Shown here piece by piece: positions 46,701 to 58,654 of a stretch of 64,000 bases of DNA. A model generated the notes under the pieces. That model did no database searches. It was not told where the DNA came from and worked only from the letters and a program-made list of their open reading frames with translations. The first letter of the stretch is position 1. Each line of letters starts with the position of its first letter. The translations under genes were made by a program, and so were the position numbers. This DNA is from Eonycteris spelaea (Eukaryota; Chordata; Mammalia; Chiroptera; Pteropodidae): NCBI GenBank assembly GCA_003508835.1, contig PUFA01000021.1, forward strand, positions 8,844,501-8,908,500, read 5' to 3'.

Positions 46701-47857
46701 CCAATTAAGATTCATTATATCCTGACTCCCTTCTTACCACACCATTGAAAACAATTTTAGTAGCATGAATATCTTAACTCTGTCCTCCAGGTATTAATGC
46801 TATTCTTTCTCTAATGAAACTGTAATCCAGAAAGTAGTATTACAAGCCTCTCTTCCCTAACATGCATTTATCCATTTTCTCCCTCAAGGAAATGTTTACT
46901 TCCCATTTACTTAGTTTCCTCCTGTGATTCTTTTCATGTTAGAAATTCTACAATAAAGCTTGCCTCTCAGTGCTATTTATTCATCTGTGAATTGGGAACA
47001 GTGATACCCAAAGTCTAAATTCTGCATGTTGAATAGAAGTCCCTGAAGCTCTTTTAAGTTTTTTTAGAAAAAGAATTCGAAAATGAAAAATTATTTTGTT
47101 ATCAATAGGCCAAATATAAGAATATACTAATGTGTATATATAAATCTAAAAAATTCTACACTCGAATCGAGCAAACTGTAGAGGGAAAAGTTTTGAAAAA
47201 AAGGTAAAAACAATAGTAAACCTTTGTGCAGGAATAAAAGCAAGGAGTTAAATTCTAACTCCTTGTAGCAATTATTTTTCCCCTAGGGAAGGACATTAAG
47301 AACTTGGTGCTACAATGCCATCTATTTTTTATTGCACCAATGAACAAGTACATCTTTCCAAACCACCACTATTCATCGCTTTTAAATAAGAATAGATGAG
47401 TCTGAAAAGATATGAAGATTCATTTGTCCCAGCTTTAAAACTTGCAGGTGAAATTATTTCCGTCCAGTACAGCCTTCTGCAGACTCAGAAAAGAGTCACA
47501 CGATGCCCTTGAAAATGACATTTCCAAAGAATATGGCCCCAGTTTGGACAAATGCAAAGACAACAAAGCACAGGCCCCCTGTTCATTAACCCAACATTTC
47601 ACACATCTTGCCAGATAAAAAAATAACATTTGATTTCATAGGAAGGAGTTCTTTCTATATTAAGAATATCCAAACAACTGGGAGAGGGGGAGCTTAATAT
47701 TTATATGGCATTTTCAAAGAAGTTCTGTAGTCAGAAGAAAAGTATTATTAAGACCCACTTCCTTCTGGTCATAAGGACTGAGGCAGTATCCACTCCAGGA
47801 GATAGTAACTGAGGCAGATTCCTCTGAGCTCCTCTCTGCCTTGCACTGTGATTGGTG
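46701..47857. other. Unique DNA
   Basis: Nothing recognised. Confidence 0.5.
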
Positions 47858-48040
47858 ATCTGTATTTATTACCTTATTAACTGTCACAACACTCCAAAAG
47901 GGTGGATATCATAATCTACATTTTACAAATGGGGGCGTAGCGACACTGAGGGCTTAAATAGTTTCGTGTCCTAGAAGCAAGACTAAAACTGTCCCTTGGT
48001 TCCTTTCCACTAGGCCCACCTGAACACTGTCCTGGCCATA
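47858..48040 (-). mobile_element. MIR SINE
   Basis: 'taactgtcacaacactccaa', 'gtggatatcataatctacat' and 'ttttacaaatgggggcgtag' follow the reverse-complement MIR. Confidence 0.8.
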
Positions 48041-48349
48041 TGTAGTGATCACATCATATCCTTCAGCATAATAAGTTTTTTGAAGACCTTCAAAACCACC
48101 AAACCTCGGCTCTTGTGTTGTCATCTGGTTTACCTCCCCATCACGTGCCCAGCCTCTGAGTAGGAATACCTAAATCTCCCATACATAGGAAGGGCTAGTC
48201 CTATATACTTTCTTGGGAAGGTGTAATGGGCTTGCCTAAAATGCACACCGAGAACAAGACATGACTGGAGAGCAACTCCTATACCTCATTTATACCATTC
48301 AACTTGCAGTTCACTAGGCTTTGTTACTTACGGACTAAGAGCAAGAGCT
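48041..48349. other. Unique DNA
   Basis: Nothing recognised. Confidence 0.5.
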
Positions 48350-48462
48350 ATGTCATTCAGCCTTAATCCCCCAAGGCATCTAGCCCCGTACTTTGCACAC
48401 AGTAGATGCTCAATACTTATGAGTCGGGTGATTGACTGACTGAATGAATGAATGGGCGAATA
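48350..48462 (+). mobile_element. L2 LINE 3'-end fragment
   Basis: 'gcacacagtagatgctcaat' and then a 'tgaatgaatgaatg' end mark an L2 tail. Confidence 0.75.
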
Positions 48463-48809
48463 ACAGCTCACCGATGTGGTGTCCTAGGCAGCTGACCTGT
48501 TCCTCCCTTTCCACTCGCCTCCTAGCACCTGCACCACCTCCCAAACAGAAGGTCAACCTCCGTCTTTCTCCTACTGCTCACCTGATGTGCCCTCCACTGT
48601 ACCACCCTCTGTGGACTTGCTACAATGTAATGAGGATCCAAGGAAAATGACTCAGCTCAGTATCACGTCCGGATCTTTCATGACCTTTTCGCCTTCATCA
48701 TTTGCTCATGAGCCAGAGTGACTCAGCTCCTGGCTTAATGGAAATGGTATTTATAGTGTATATAATATATCACAGATATATCTTTATATAAAATACATCT
48801 TTCAAACCT
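48463..48809. other. Unique DNA
   Basis: Nothing recognised. Confidence 0.5.
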
Positions 48810-48990
48810 TTCCCATAGCCACTATCTCATTTGATTGACATAGCACCTTCTGGGCCAGCAGGATGTACTTCTTGAGTCTCATCTTACAGGGAGTGAAGGT
48901 GGGAAAGCTTAACCAAGGCCACACAGCTAGTTAAGCTAGTTAATGTCAGATACACATCCCATGTTCTTTTGACTGGACCACCAGTTGCCG
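48810..48990 (-). mobile_element. MIR SINE
   Basis: 'aaggccacacagctagttaa' with flanking reverse MIR segments. A short internal duplication of GCTAGTTAA is present (about 48926-48944). Confidence 0.8.
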
Positions 48991-49674
48991 GGTGACCTTG
49001 TCTCACCCTCAGGGCAAAGGCTTAACGCAGTTCCAGGATGGCACAATGGTTATTAACAAACTTGACCAAAGCTAACAGTGCACTCTTGTTTTTTAGCTCA
49101 CTAGCTTTGAAATATTTGTGGAAGCATATTTTTCTTTGAACAACAACGATGAAGAAACTAAAATATTTAATGTTTTAAGAAACCCAACCTCACTGAAATA
49201 GCAACAGAAAGGGACACTCCCCCTTCATGCATTTGTGAAGATTTGGGGGAATGGAGGTATCATAAGATGCAAATATCATAGGCACCTCTGCGGTCTCTCT
49301 CCCAGTGAAGAGTCATTGCCAAAAACATCCTGAAAACAATCTATAGCGTCAGCGTGGGTGGGGCACCTAGATGACCCATAAGAAACTGATGGCCATGGTG
49401 CTTTGTTTGGAGAGATGAGGAAGTTTGTCCAGGGAGGAGTAGTGGGTGGAAGGATGTTTAGCCAGAGAAAGGGCAGATGCAGCAGAGACATGGGCTGAGG
49501 GATGTTGAATTCTTGGGCGCAGTAGAGTGCTGAAGTGCTATGTGCACTTGTGGGAACCATCTGGGGCCCAAAACATGCATTTAAGCCTTGTTTTTAATTT
49601 AACTTATTTTTTAATTGATTTAAAATCATTTTCTCCCGAATCCATTTTTCTATGTGTCAGGGGGTTAAACTGAG
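48991..49674. other. Unique DNA
   Basis: The 94-codon minus ORF at 49276-49560 has no recognised domain. Confidence 0.5.
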
Positions 49675-49862
49675 ACGAATTTACCACTTATTAGCTATGT
49701 GATACTGGGAAAAGTTTTTAATTTCTCTGAGGCTTATATTTCTACTTTGTGAAATAAAGAGACTTTGACCTGTCACATAGCACTGTTGTGAGATAAAAAT
49801 GACACAAGCTATGCAAGGTATCTAGGACAATGTCTGGCACTGAGCAGTTGCTTAGTAATTTA
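49675..49862 (+). mobile_element. MIR SINE
   Basis: 'accacttattagctatgtga' is a strong match to the MIR tRNA-derived/core junction; 'caatgtctggcactgagcag' is the MIR tail. Confidence 0.88.
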
Positions 49863-49989
49863 TTTTCTGGGTGAGTTTTCATGTGCTTCTGTCCCTATAT
49901 CAAACATTCACATTTCCAACAACTGTCTTGACCCCCAAAGTCCAGATATCCTTAAAATACTCTTGTCATTATTTCTTCAGTCTGGAGAC

Positions 49990-49990
<1 letters not shown>
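49863..49990. other. Unique DNA
   Basis: Short spacer, nothing recognised. Confidence 0.5.
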
Positions 49991-50067
<77 letters not shown>

Positions 50068-50129
50068 AAGGGAGAGAGAGAGGAGAGACATTTACAGAGA
50101 TATAGAGACGGAGAGACAGAGAGAGAGGA
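49991..50129. repeat. Long (GA)n microsatellite
   Basis: 57 bases of uninterrupted GA (49992-50048) followed by about 80 bases of interrupted GA. Arg-Glu and Ser-Leu repeat ORFs on both strands are artefacts. Long mirror-symmetric purine tracts can form triplex (H-DNA) structures. Confidence 0.98.
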
Positions 50130-50994
50130 ATTAATCCATGGAAAGATAAAGACAGAGAACTGAAGCATTGCTCTTGACTCGCCGACACCCCCAGGAGACA
50201 TCACCATTTAATCTTTCTGAATCCAAAGCCTGAGTAATTGCAAATGACTTTTGGACTTCGGAGGTTTCACTGCAGGTCCTGGTTATTTAAATTTCTTTCT
50301 TGTAACTGAGTAATGAGACATCAGAGGAAAATGGAGGTCATGGATAAGAAAGAAAAAATTTAAACCTACTCAGATCCTAAAACTGGGCTCAAAGAAAATT
50401 GAAGAGCAAAAAGCATATATTTTTCCCCACTCTTAATTGTACGTTTTCAACCCCCCAACTCATCAGGACTTCATTAAATGCCTCCTCCCCTCACCTCCAC
50501 ACCTCCTCTCCCTGCCAAGGGTGCCCACAACCTCAGCTTTCACTGTGAAGCTGGGAAGTATCTAAAATCACCGTTTATATGAAACCCGGGAGGGGAAGGT
50601 TCACACTGCGGGGACAGCGGGAGAGGCTGTAGGAGGTGGGTTCTTGGAAGAAAGGGCACAGGAGGGCAGCGTCCAATGAGACTAGATGTCCTGGAATAAT
50701 CGTGCACATCCCACACACCTGGAGCAGGGACATCTCAGGCAATGGCATCCCCAGGTCATCCCCGATTATGAAGGGCACGCGCAGAAAATGGACACGACAG
50801 GTTTGAACAGAGTGTGCCCAGTATGTGTTGCCCACTTGGGACCGGAAACAACAGTTTACAGGATTTATGGACATGGATGGAGTTGGCTCAGTTCTTCCCG
50901 TCCATACTCCTGGGGAGCAAGCTTCATTTCCAGACTTTGCCAGTACCAAGATCCCATTTTCAAACACAAATATTTCATGCTCCTCTCCATGATT
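50130..50994. other. Unique DNA with ORFs on both strands
   Basis: A 138-codon plus ORF (50686-51102) and a 130-codon minus ORF (50967-50575) overlap. The plus ORF runs into a MIR. No recognised domain in either. Confidence 0.45.
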
Positions 50995-51262
50995 ATAATC
51001 GTAGCTAACGTTTTAGAAGACCTATCATGTGCCAAGCCCCAAGGAAGTGCTTTCTGTGTATTGATTCCATTAACGTTCCTTTCATCTCTACCAGGTAAGT
51101 AGCATCACGCTGTTTCACAGCTGAGGAAGCCAAGACGCAGGGAAGTTAAAGTAGCTTTTCCAGAGTCACGGCCCAGCCAGTCAGGAGGAGCTAAGATGGA
51201 ACCCCGGAAATTAGGCTCTGCCGTTCCCTGCAATTTACAGCCATGCTATGCTTCCTCCTGAT
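50995..51262 (-). mobile_element. MIR SINE (near full length)
   Basis: 'tcatgtgccaagccccaagg', 'ttcatctctaccaggtaagt' and 'acagctgaggaagccaagac' are the reverse-complement MIR order. The GT-AG-like CAGGTAAGTAG at about 51093 belongs to the MIR and is not evidence of an exon. Confidence 0.85.
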
Positions 51263-51519
51263 TATAGGTATGCTTTCACTAAAGGAGTCACATGAGGACA
51301 GAAAGATTCCGCACATCCAGTATCACTTTTCCCTTACTTTCACGCAGCTGAAAATATGATACATCTGATGCCTCATTCATTCCGTGCATAAGAAGCACCT
51401 GAAGTAGCACGTGAGCGTGTGGGCTCCTTGTAACGGCGATTCTGACCCCGGCAGTGCAAGGTCACAACCCCTCCCCTGGGACCCCACAGCGCCCAGGGCT
51501 TCCTGTCCCAAGGCCTTAT
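51263..51519. other. Unique DNA
   Basis: Nothing recognised. Confidence 0.5.
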
Positions 51520-51660
51520 CATCAGCTCTCTTGGACATTGGCTACATATTGGTCACATCCTTCGGGATCAGACACTGTGTCTTCGTCATTATTGTAATTC
51601 ATGCTCCCATCACATCTTGCCCAAAATGGGTGCTCCATAAATACTTGTAGAATAAATAAA
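51520..51660 (+). mobile_element. L2 LINE 3'-end fragment
   Basis: 'cagacactgtgtcttcgtca' and 'gggtgctccataaatacttg', then an 'aataaataaa' end, follow the L2 3' tail. Confidence 0.72.
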
Positions 51661-52224
51661 AGCCTCGTTCTATATCTAGCGCCCTCCTTACCCCACCGAG
51701 GGTATTTGGAAGTACAGACGATTTGGAAACGACAGGTTTAGACTATTAACTGATGATGGTAACGCCAGGGCTATTGAGAGGGGCTCTCAGAGCAGGCTGT
51801 ACGAGAGCTCCCCCTGGAGGGACTAGAATGAAAAGCACGTCGCAAGGTCGGTCTCAGGAGCCCTTTCCCAGGGCCTCTGATAAGACGAGGCAGGTATTTG
51901 GGGATGGTAATGGCCATCACGGTCAGTGGGGAGGGTGAGTGGTCAGTGAAGAAAGCACGGCCTTTTGCCAGTCCCCGTCTGAGGGTGCTCTAGGTCATGA
52001 CTTTAACGCAGAACCTAGGACAGAGTAAGATGCACCTTCCTCAGGGCTGCAGGGACCAACCACACTGGCCACCAGAAGAGTAGACCGGATGGACTCGGGG
52101 TGTTGTCAGCTTGGGCTGCTGACCCCTGCTGGCTGCATAACAGAGGTGTGCTCCTTCGGGTCAAGTTCTGGCCAACCCACAGGGACATGACCCCGCCCAG
52201 GCGCCTTCCAAGTGCGTGGCTCTA

Positions 52225-52290
52225 GGCAGTAGTCGCTCGTGGCTTTATTAGAATAAATAAAAAGGGACGCTGGGAAATGTCAAGTCTGAC
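52225..52290 (+). repeat. Unnamed repeated sequence, copy 1
   Basis: The core at 52251-52283 (AATAAAAAGGGACGCTGGGA region) matches copy 2 at 53197-53229 with only a few substitutions, and flanking words continue the similarity upstream. Not matched to any family I know. Confidence 0.55.
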
Positions 52291-53162
52291 ACTACGAGTA
52301 TGAAATTGGGCCTTGCAGAGCAGCAAGAACCCGGGGGCTTGGCCCTTCGAGAGGCTAGCAAAGCTTTGTGTTCGTCGCTTGCGTCTACTCACTCCGTGGG
52401 GATGTTCTGGGCTTTTAAACACTCCTCTTTCATTCTAAGAAGCAGCTGAGAAATCCCAGGGGGACCCGGCCCGAGTCTAAGATGGGAAAATCAGAGTTTC
52501 CAGAAGACACCAGGGTCTGCAGTGTGTCATTTGAAAACAACCTGTGAGACTTGGATGGCAAACCACTGACGCAGAGAGGGGTTTTGTCCTGCGTGGATTT
52601 CACACGCAGAGGGCCTTTCTTCCTCTTCATCGAAGCGTGTGTTGCCCAACTGCAGAGTGCCCCTCACTTAGGACGGGGGTGGAGGAGGGCTGGACAGAGG
52701 AGGGGAAGCAGAGAACATTCCTAAGTAGGTTACTGTCCAGGGAGGCTCACATCAGGGAGGACTGTGTGCTCCAATCCTTGCTCAGAAAGCCCACTGAGTC
52801 AAGAACATGCTTGTCCTTCTCCGTTACCGGACACCCCACTGGCCTTCACACCACCGCCGTGGCCTTAGACAGTGTTCCTTTATGAAGTGAACCCTGACGC
52901 CCACCCCATACATTCAGCACGGCAGAGCAGACCAGTCATTGCCTATTAAATCTTTAAACTTCTCAAAAACGAGAAATATATAAAACCAGCACGGTGGCGG
53001 TGTGTCAGATATGCACACGGAATCAACTTTTTGATTTCTGGTGGAAATAAATCAAAAACAGACACTTCCCGTGACCATAGATGAGGCAGTGCCTGGCGCT
53101 GGATAACAGCAGGTTACTTATTCTAAAGTGCACATAAAATCCAATTGTGAGTTGGCTGACCA

Positions 53163-53240
53163 CAGAACGCGACTGGATTCACTTATTGCTAATTAAGATG
53201 AATAAAAAGAGACAGTGGGAAATGTGAAGCTTGGGATTAT
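53163..53240 (+). repeat. Unnamed repeated sequence, copy 2
   Basis: Direct-orientation partner of 52225-52290, about 940 bp downstream, with a small insertion in the upstream half. Confidence 0.55.
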
Positions 53241-54272
53241 GGGTAGCAAAAGCCACTTGATGGGAGGAAAGCAATTTTTCCTGGTGTTTTGGGAAATCAC
53301 TTCATACAGTGTCTGGTCCCTTACTGATACCCTAAAGTTTGCACGTAGTAAGAACCAAGAATATTTCTGACAAAACTACACTCCAGGAAACCCAATCTGA
53401 AGGAGTTTATGCGTTTAAACTAGGAAGAATGAGTGTGTTTGGCTTCCTGTTTAAGAATGGATTTTCTGTCCCTAGCCAGTATGGAAAGATGGTTTTTCTT
53501 CTGCCCCAAGTTATAAAATGCACACAGCTGAGCAATGCTCTGGATGCTGTCAGCTGAGGTTGGCATGACGCCACATAGCCCACTTGATTATTGATCATTT
53601 TATCTGTACCTCTTTATGCTAACTTCTCCTCCTTTGGGTGAGTTCACTGTTCCTTTACTCTATTTAGAGAAGAAATAAACTGCTAAGTTCTTGCAAGCTG
53701 GAGGCAAACGCAGGGAGGTGTAAGGCCAGAAGAAATCAGTTAGACGTAGTGTCGGTTGACAATATAAAGAACTCTTGTGTGGGAATTCTTACTCCATAAT
53801 GTTGGAACATCTCTTTGCTCCATTTTATGGCCAGGGGTGAGATGGGAGAGTTATTTTAATCTTAACACTATTTAGGAGATTGCAGTGTTCCAAAGAGAAG
53901 GAGAGTTTTTGCTGAACATCTTAAACAATTGATTCCAGATGGATTCTTTTTGTATCATTTTTGGAATTTTCCCTAAACGAGTTTTAAAAATAGAATGTAC
54001 ATATTCACCAAAGACTGAAGGAAGCTGAAATATTAAGCAACTAGAAAGGCAAATCTACCTGCGTTCAGGTGACAGTTTGGATAAGTGACTTCAATGCTCA
54101 TTTTTTCCTTGATGCTTCTATGATGCATCTGAAGTAGTAACCCTGGCAGGGTAGGCACCACGGGATGCATTTGCAGGATCTGCTCAGGTGCATAATTTGA
54201 GGATGTTTTGCAATCATAAAAAATGACTTTTTAAAAAAATTATTTTAGGAGTAATTATAAAGAGAATTTTAG

Positions 54273-54360
54273 CGTGTGTCTATGTGTGTGTGTATGACAG
54301 AGAGAGACAGAAACAGAAAGACAGAGAGAGAAACGGAAAGAGAGGTGGGGGGAGAGAGAG
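54273..54360. repeat. TG/GA-rich compound simple repeat
   Basis: A short TG run is followed by imperfect GACAGA/GAGA units. Confidence 0.9.
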
Positions 54361-55124
54361 TCTAGTGAAGAAGAAAAGACTAAAAATCAGGATCTTATTC
54401 ACCCATGTTCTACTTCTAAAAAGTTAAAGTTATCATCGAATAATCGCCATGCAAAGGTGAACCACAAGACAATTGACAGCCCCTGCACTGCTCAAACAGG
54501 ACGAATGGCAGTTGTAATTTTCCCGCAGAGCTGTAACTGTGCATTGGGCCAACATCAGCCATGAACTGAGGTTCTGAAGACGCACTTGCGCTCTTCCTGT
54601 GGCCAGAGTGTTAGTGCATGTGTTGTCTTGCTCTGTGCTGCTAGACACAGATTAAACCAGAGATTGGCCCCTCACCTAAAAGCCACTGACGTGTGTGGTA
54701 GCCAGTGGCTTACAAGGTGGCCAAGTGCTGGATAAGGATGCTCCTTTTGGGATGGATGCCAGCCAACCCAGCGAGAGCTCCTCTCTGGAGGAGCCGATGA
54801 GTGATACAAGATGTAGAAGGAAGAAATAGAGGCAGGGGGGCCATAGAGAGAACCCGAGAGTAGAGAGAGAGAAGCAGCTAGGAAAGAAGCTGAGTGTTGA
54901 GAATGGCAAGATCACCAGAGAAGGTACCAGCAGATGCTGTTGACAGAGAGGGCAGAGGGAATGAGAGCTTCTGAGGACATGGAACAGTGATTCTACTTCT
55001 GTGACACCTATCATGGGAGACTTGAGGTGGCTTCCTGACCCTCCTCACTTAACAAGTGTTCCTTGCTAGATCCCACCACCTGAGGTATCTCAACCATGTC
55101 CCTTCTTCTGACCCAAAGTGATTG
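54361..55124. other. Unique DNA
   Basis: The 112-codon minus ORF at 54676-55014 is Leu/Ser/Pro-rich and not recognisable. No repeat seen. Confidence 0.45.
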
Positions 55125-55295
55125 TAATAATAACAATAATAGTCCAATGTTTATGACTTATGTTTTAAGTAGATTTCATGTTTTAATTATTCAAAAATAC
55201 TATGAAACAAGTATTGTAATTATGATATTCATTTTGTAGTTGAGCAAATGGAGGCAAGTACAATGGAAGCCTTCCTATTGACTGCAATAAGTACT
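55125..55295 (-). mobile_element. MIR SINE, diverged
   Basis: 'atttcatgttttaattattc', 'ctatgaaacaagtattgtaa' and 'attttgtagttgagcaaatg' follow the reverse MIR order. Confidence 0.6.
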
Positions 55296-55819
55296 AGTAA
55301 TTAGTTAATCGAAAGTGCAAGTTGAAATAAGGAATTGTTAAAATCGATTCATGCATGCCTTAAACATTTTACTTTTTTAAAACACATATGCATGTATACC
55401 AATTTGATAAGGAATTTTCTTTTGATAGAAATTGTTCATTGTAATTCAGCACTGTTTTTCTGGCAGAAACCACACATATAACATATGCTCAACGTTTTCT
55501 AGTTTAGTTTCTTTAATGCAAAATAAACCTGGAGATATGTTGAAGCAATCCAATGCAGAATCCTTCTAGATTTTTTATTTTTAATAACTTTTATACTTAT
55601 TCTTCCAACATCTCACTGGCCTGATTTTCACAGGGTGCTATAAGCACCTTTTTTTCCACACTCAAATTTTATTCTTAGTTATCATATTTAATTAAAATTA
55701 TGTGATGATGACTGTATTAAGAGATTTGAGAACTAACTCAGATAACTCACTTGGTAGGAGCAGGAATTTATGGGTCTATTAGAGAGGGTTCTATGGTGAA
55801 ACTACATGTACTGCATCAC
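55296..55819. other. Unique AT-rich DNA
   Basis: Nothing recognised. Confidence 0.5.
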
Positions 55820-56262
55820 ACAGTCATCTAGAATCCATGTCCCCTGCCCTTGAAGCCGAAGAGGCCTTGATGACCTTCTCAACAGAGGTGGTGAAAATGA
55901 TGCTATGTGAGTTCCAAGTTAAGTCATAAAATGCCACTGCTTCTGGAAGCCCAGCCGCAAACTGCAAAGAAATTCAAGCAAACTGTAGAGATGCCACATG
56001 GCGGAGAACCAGGGCTCGTAGCCCACAGCCCATAGTCCTGACCGAGGTCCCCGCTGACACCAGCCACCAACTTGCCAGCCATGTGAATGAACCATCTCGA
56101 AAGCAGATCTTCCAGTCTAGCTTAGACACATGGAGTGGAGATGAGTCGTTCTGCTGAGCACTTCCTAATTACAGATTAGTGAGCAAAATAGAAGATAGCT
56201 ACTTTAAGCTACTAAGTTTGGGTGGTTTGTTATGCAGCAGTACATAACTGCAAACATTGGGT
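55820..56262 (+). mobile_element. MaLR-like (MLT1-group) LTR
   Basis: 'taagtcataaaatgccactg', 'caccaacttgccagccatgt' and 'gaatgaaccatctcgaaagc', then 'taagctactaagtttgggtg' and 'gttatgcagcagtacataac', in that order, match an old mammalian LTR. The AATAAA is degenerate ('gcaaaata' near 56185). The 5' boundary is approximate. Confidence 0.82.
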
Positions 56263-57064
56263 GCCATTGTTATGTCCCACAGAGGGAATGCGGAACATAG
56301 ATCAACCACTGAGTTTGTTAAGTAAACTTTCCTTTCTCCAAGATGGCACAAGTATTAAAAGATAAAGACTAGTTTTGAACTCAGAAGTCTGCCAGAATTA
56401 CATTACTACATCCCTGAAAAAAAAAATGTAGAAGCCCTCACTAAACCATGCATGCATAGCAGTTGATGATACATAATAATTTGGTTTGATTTCTTAACTG
56501 CATACTTACAGACAAGCTCTTCATACATATAGGGTTCAAGGCAGGTGTACAAATTAATACCAGACGGCCCACACTTAAAAGTTAAAAATGAAGTTAAAAA
56601 ATGTTAAATAAAATAAATTTTATTCCTCTTGACTTTACAAATACCTTCATGAAATCTAATGGCCGGGTTTGGGTTCTTGGACTCCATGGCTGTGTCCCTC
56701 TCTTTCTACCCCTGGATCTTCTCCTCACTAGAAGAGCTTTGGTCACTTGCGTTTAACCTACAACCCACACATCCAAGCTTCGCTGTCACATCCTGTTGCT
56801 CCATCAGCCACTCCTCGGCCAACCCCAGGTCCGGGTGGTGCCGCGTTGGATGTGGTCAACCCCAGGAGAAGGAACCCAGGGCAGAGGTCCATGTGGGCTC
56901 AGGAAGTGGACTTGAGCCATTTGAGTAGATAACTGTGGGATCCTAGAGCATGGTCTAGAAGGAGGAGTGGGCTCTGGATGGACAGCTGCCCTTGCCTCAC
57001 AGTGTCCTTGTGCCTTGGGGGCAGTGCAGCTAGAACAGTGAGGGACTCATCACAGGGGCTCCTC
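56263..57064. other. Unique DNA
   Basis: The 89-codon plus ORF 56659-56928 has no recognised domain. No repeat seen. Confidence 0.45.
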
Positions 57065-57190
57065 TTTTCATCTCTAAGGACAGTACTGACCCCACCCTCT
57101 GCTTGACGTTTTTCTCTAAACCCTTTCCCCCACCATACTTTATGGTGTCTGCCACATGGTAGAGGATCAATAAATATTTACTGAATAAGG
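57065..57190 (+). mobile_element. L2 LINE 3'-end fragment
   Basis: The 'gccacatggtagaggatcaa' and 'taaatatttactgaataagg' end is characteristic. The part before 57130 is less certain. Confidence 0.72.
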
Positions 57191-58399
57191 TAGACTTAAT
57201 CTCAGAGGTAAGTTTTACATTTTCAATCTCGGATGCTGTCAGGGTTTAAGACTGTCAGCCCTGAGTGAGGTCACCAAGCTGGGATGAGAGCCAGGTTTGC
57301 ACACCCCTCTGAGCACAGCTAGAATTGATTTTTAAGTGACTCCTAAGAGCAAGCACGATGGATGAGAATTAGATTTGGTTCAATGAGTGGTGACACAAGG
57401 CAAGTACCAGACGTTTGAGAATGAAACCTTGAACGCTGTCCCAAATGTTTGTCCTGACAATGACATTTTCCACTGACACAGACGAACTGCCATCATCTCT
57501 CCCCCACACCCATGGGCAGCTGAGACTGCCCATCTCCCGACCTAATACGCGAATTCTTCTGGTAATGACAACCAGACATACTGGAAATGATTGAAGCAAA
57601 GGGTTGCTTTGCTGCTCCGTAGAAGGTTGCAACTGTACCTTTAGAAGATTCATTTTAGAAGAATGGCTCATCCTGATTATCTTCAGAGCAGCCTCTGTAG
57701 ACCCACAGAACTTTCCATGTCCACCACAGTAATGATGGCAGCACGCTATGATTCACCAGGCTTAAAAGTCACCGTCTTTCTAAACTTGTGTAGGTCACAG
57801 ACCAAAATCCACTTATTGTTTTAGTGCTGTTTCAAAGCACATTCTCTGAAATGTCCAGAAAATCATCACCTCTGGAAGCAGTTGTTTTAGTTAATCGGAG
57901 CTAGAAATTTTAATACTATTTTAATCCAAACCTAAAGGCTTGAGTTATATAGAATCCTATTTTTTTAAAAAAGCGTGACTGTCATTTTGATTAAACTTAT
58001 GTTCAACTAGCCTCAGAAAAAGACCAATGTAAGTTATGCCCTGGGGTTTTTTTAAAAGTAAAAGTGAAAAGAAAAAGAAAAGAAAATTTTCCTCCGCAAT
58101 TTTGTAATACATATAATTTGCTTTAATGTGTGGAAGTAAATTCTTCATAAACATGGCATAATGCTCCTAGGATGAATTCAAAAGTGCACTTAGAAAAATT
58201 TGTTTTCTGTGAGGCTATCACATCTAAGGCTAGGACAAAACTAAACCTCTGAGAAATGGATGTCCTACCCCCTCCCTAAACATTCTTCTGACATTTTAAA
58301 GGTCCCCCAGTTTCGGGAAATCCATCTTTACCTAAATTCATAATGGGTACTCTGGGCAGAGATGTTGACAAAGAATTATATAAATTGATGTTTTAAATG
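57191..58399. other. Unique DNA
   Basis: The 100-codon minus ORF 57369-57671 has no recognised domain. No repeat identified. Confidence 0.45.
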
Positions 58400-58602
58400 G
58401 TACTTTCAACTTTAGAGATTTGAGAGTTTCAACAAAAAAGTATAAAGGACCTGCAGACTTAAAACTATGAAATATCACTGAGATAAATTGATGAAATCCT
58501 AAATAAATGAGGACATATTAAAAGACAATATTGTGACAATGTCTATTTGTCCTAAGTTCATCGATAACTTCAATGCAACTTCAAACAAAAGCCCAGCAGG
58601 CA

Positions 58603-58654
<52 letters not shown>

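Larger units (their letters stand above)
51661..54272. other. Unique DNA, richer in GC and CpG up to about 53.2 kb
   Basis: No gene recognised. CpG is commoner from about 51.7 to 53.2 kb than elsewhere but falls short of a clear CpG island. A pair of related sequences at 52225-52290 and 53163-53240 is listed below. ORFs (113 codons plus, 52544-52885, and others) lack identifiable domains. Confidence 0.45.

Noticed and set aside
49871..50207. ORFs coding Arg-Glu and Ser-Leu repeats
   Set aside because: They are translations of the GA microsatellite in several frames on both strands.
51088..51102. Consensus splice donor CAGGTAAGTAG
   Set aside because: It sits within the MIR core on the strand opposite to the MIR, where this word is part of the family consensus; no exon context.
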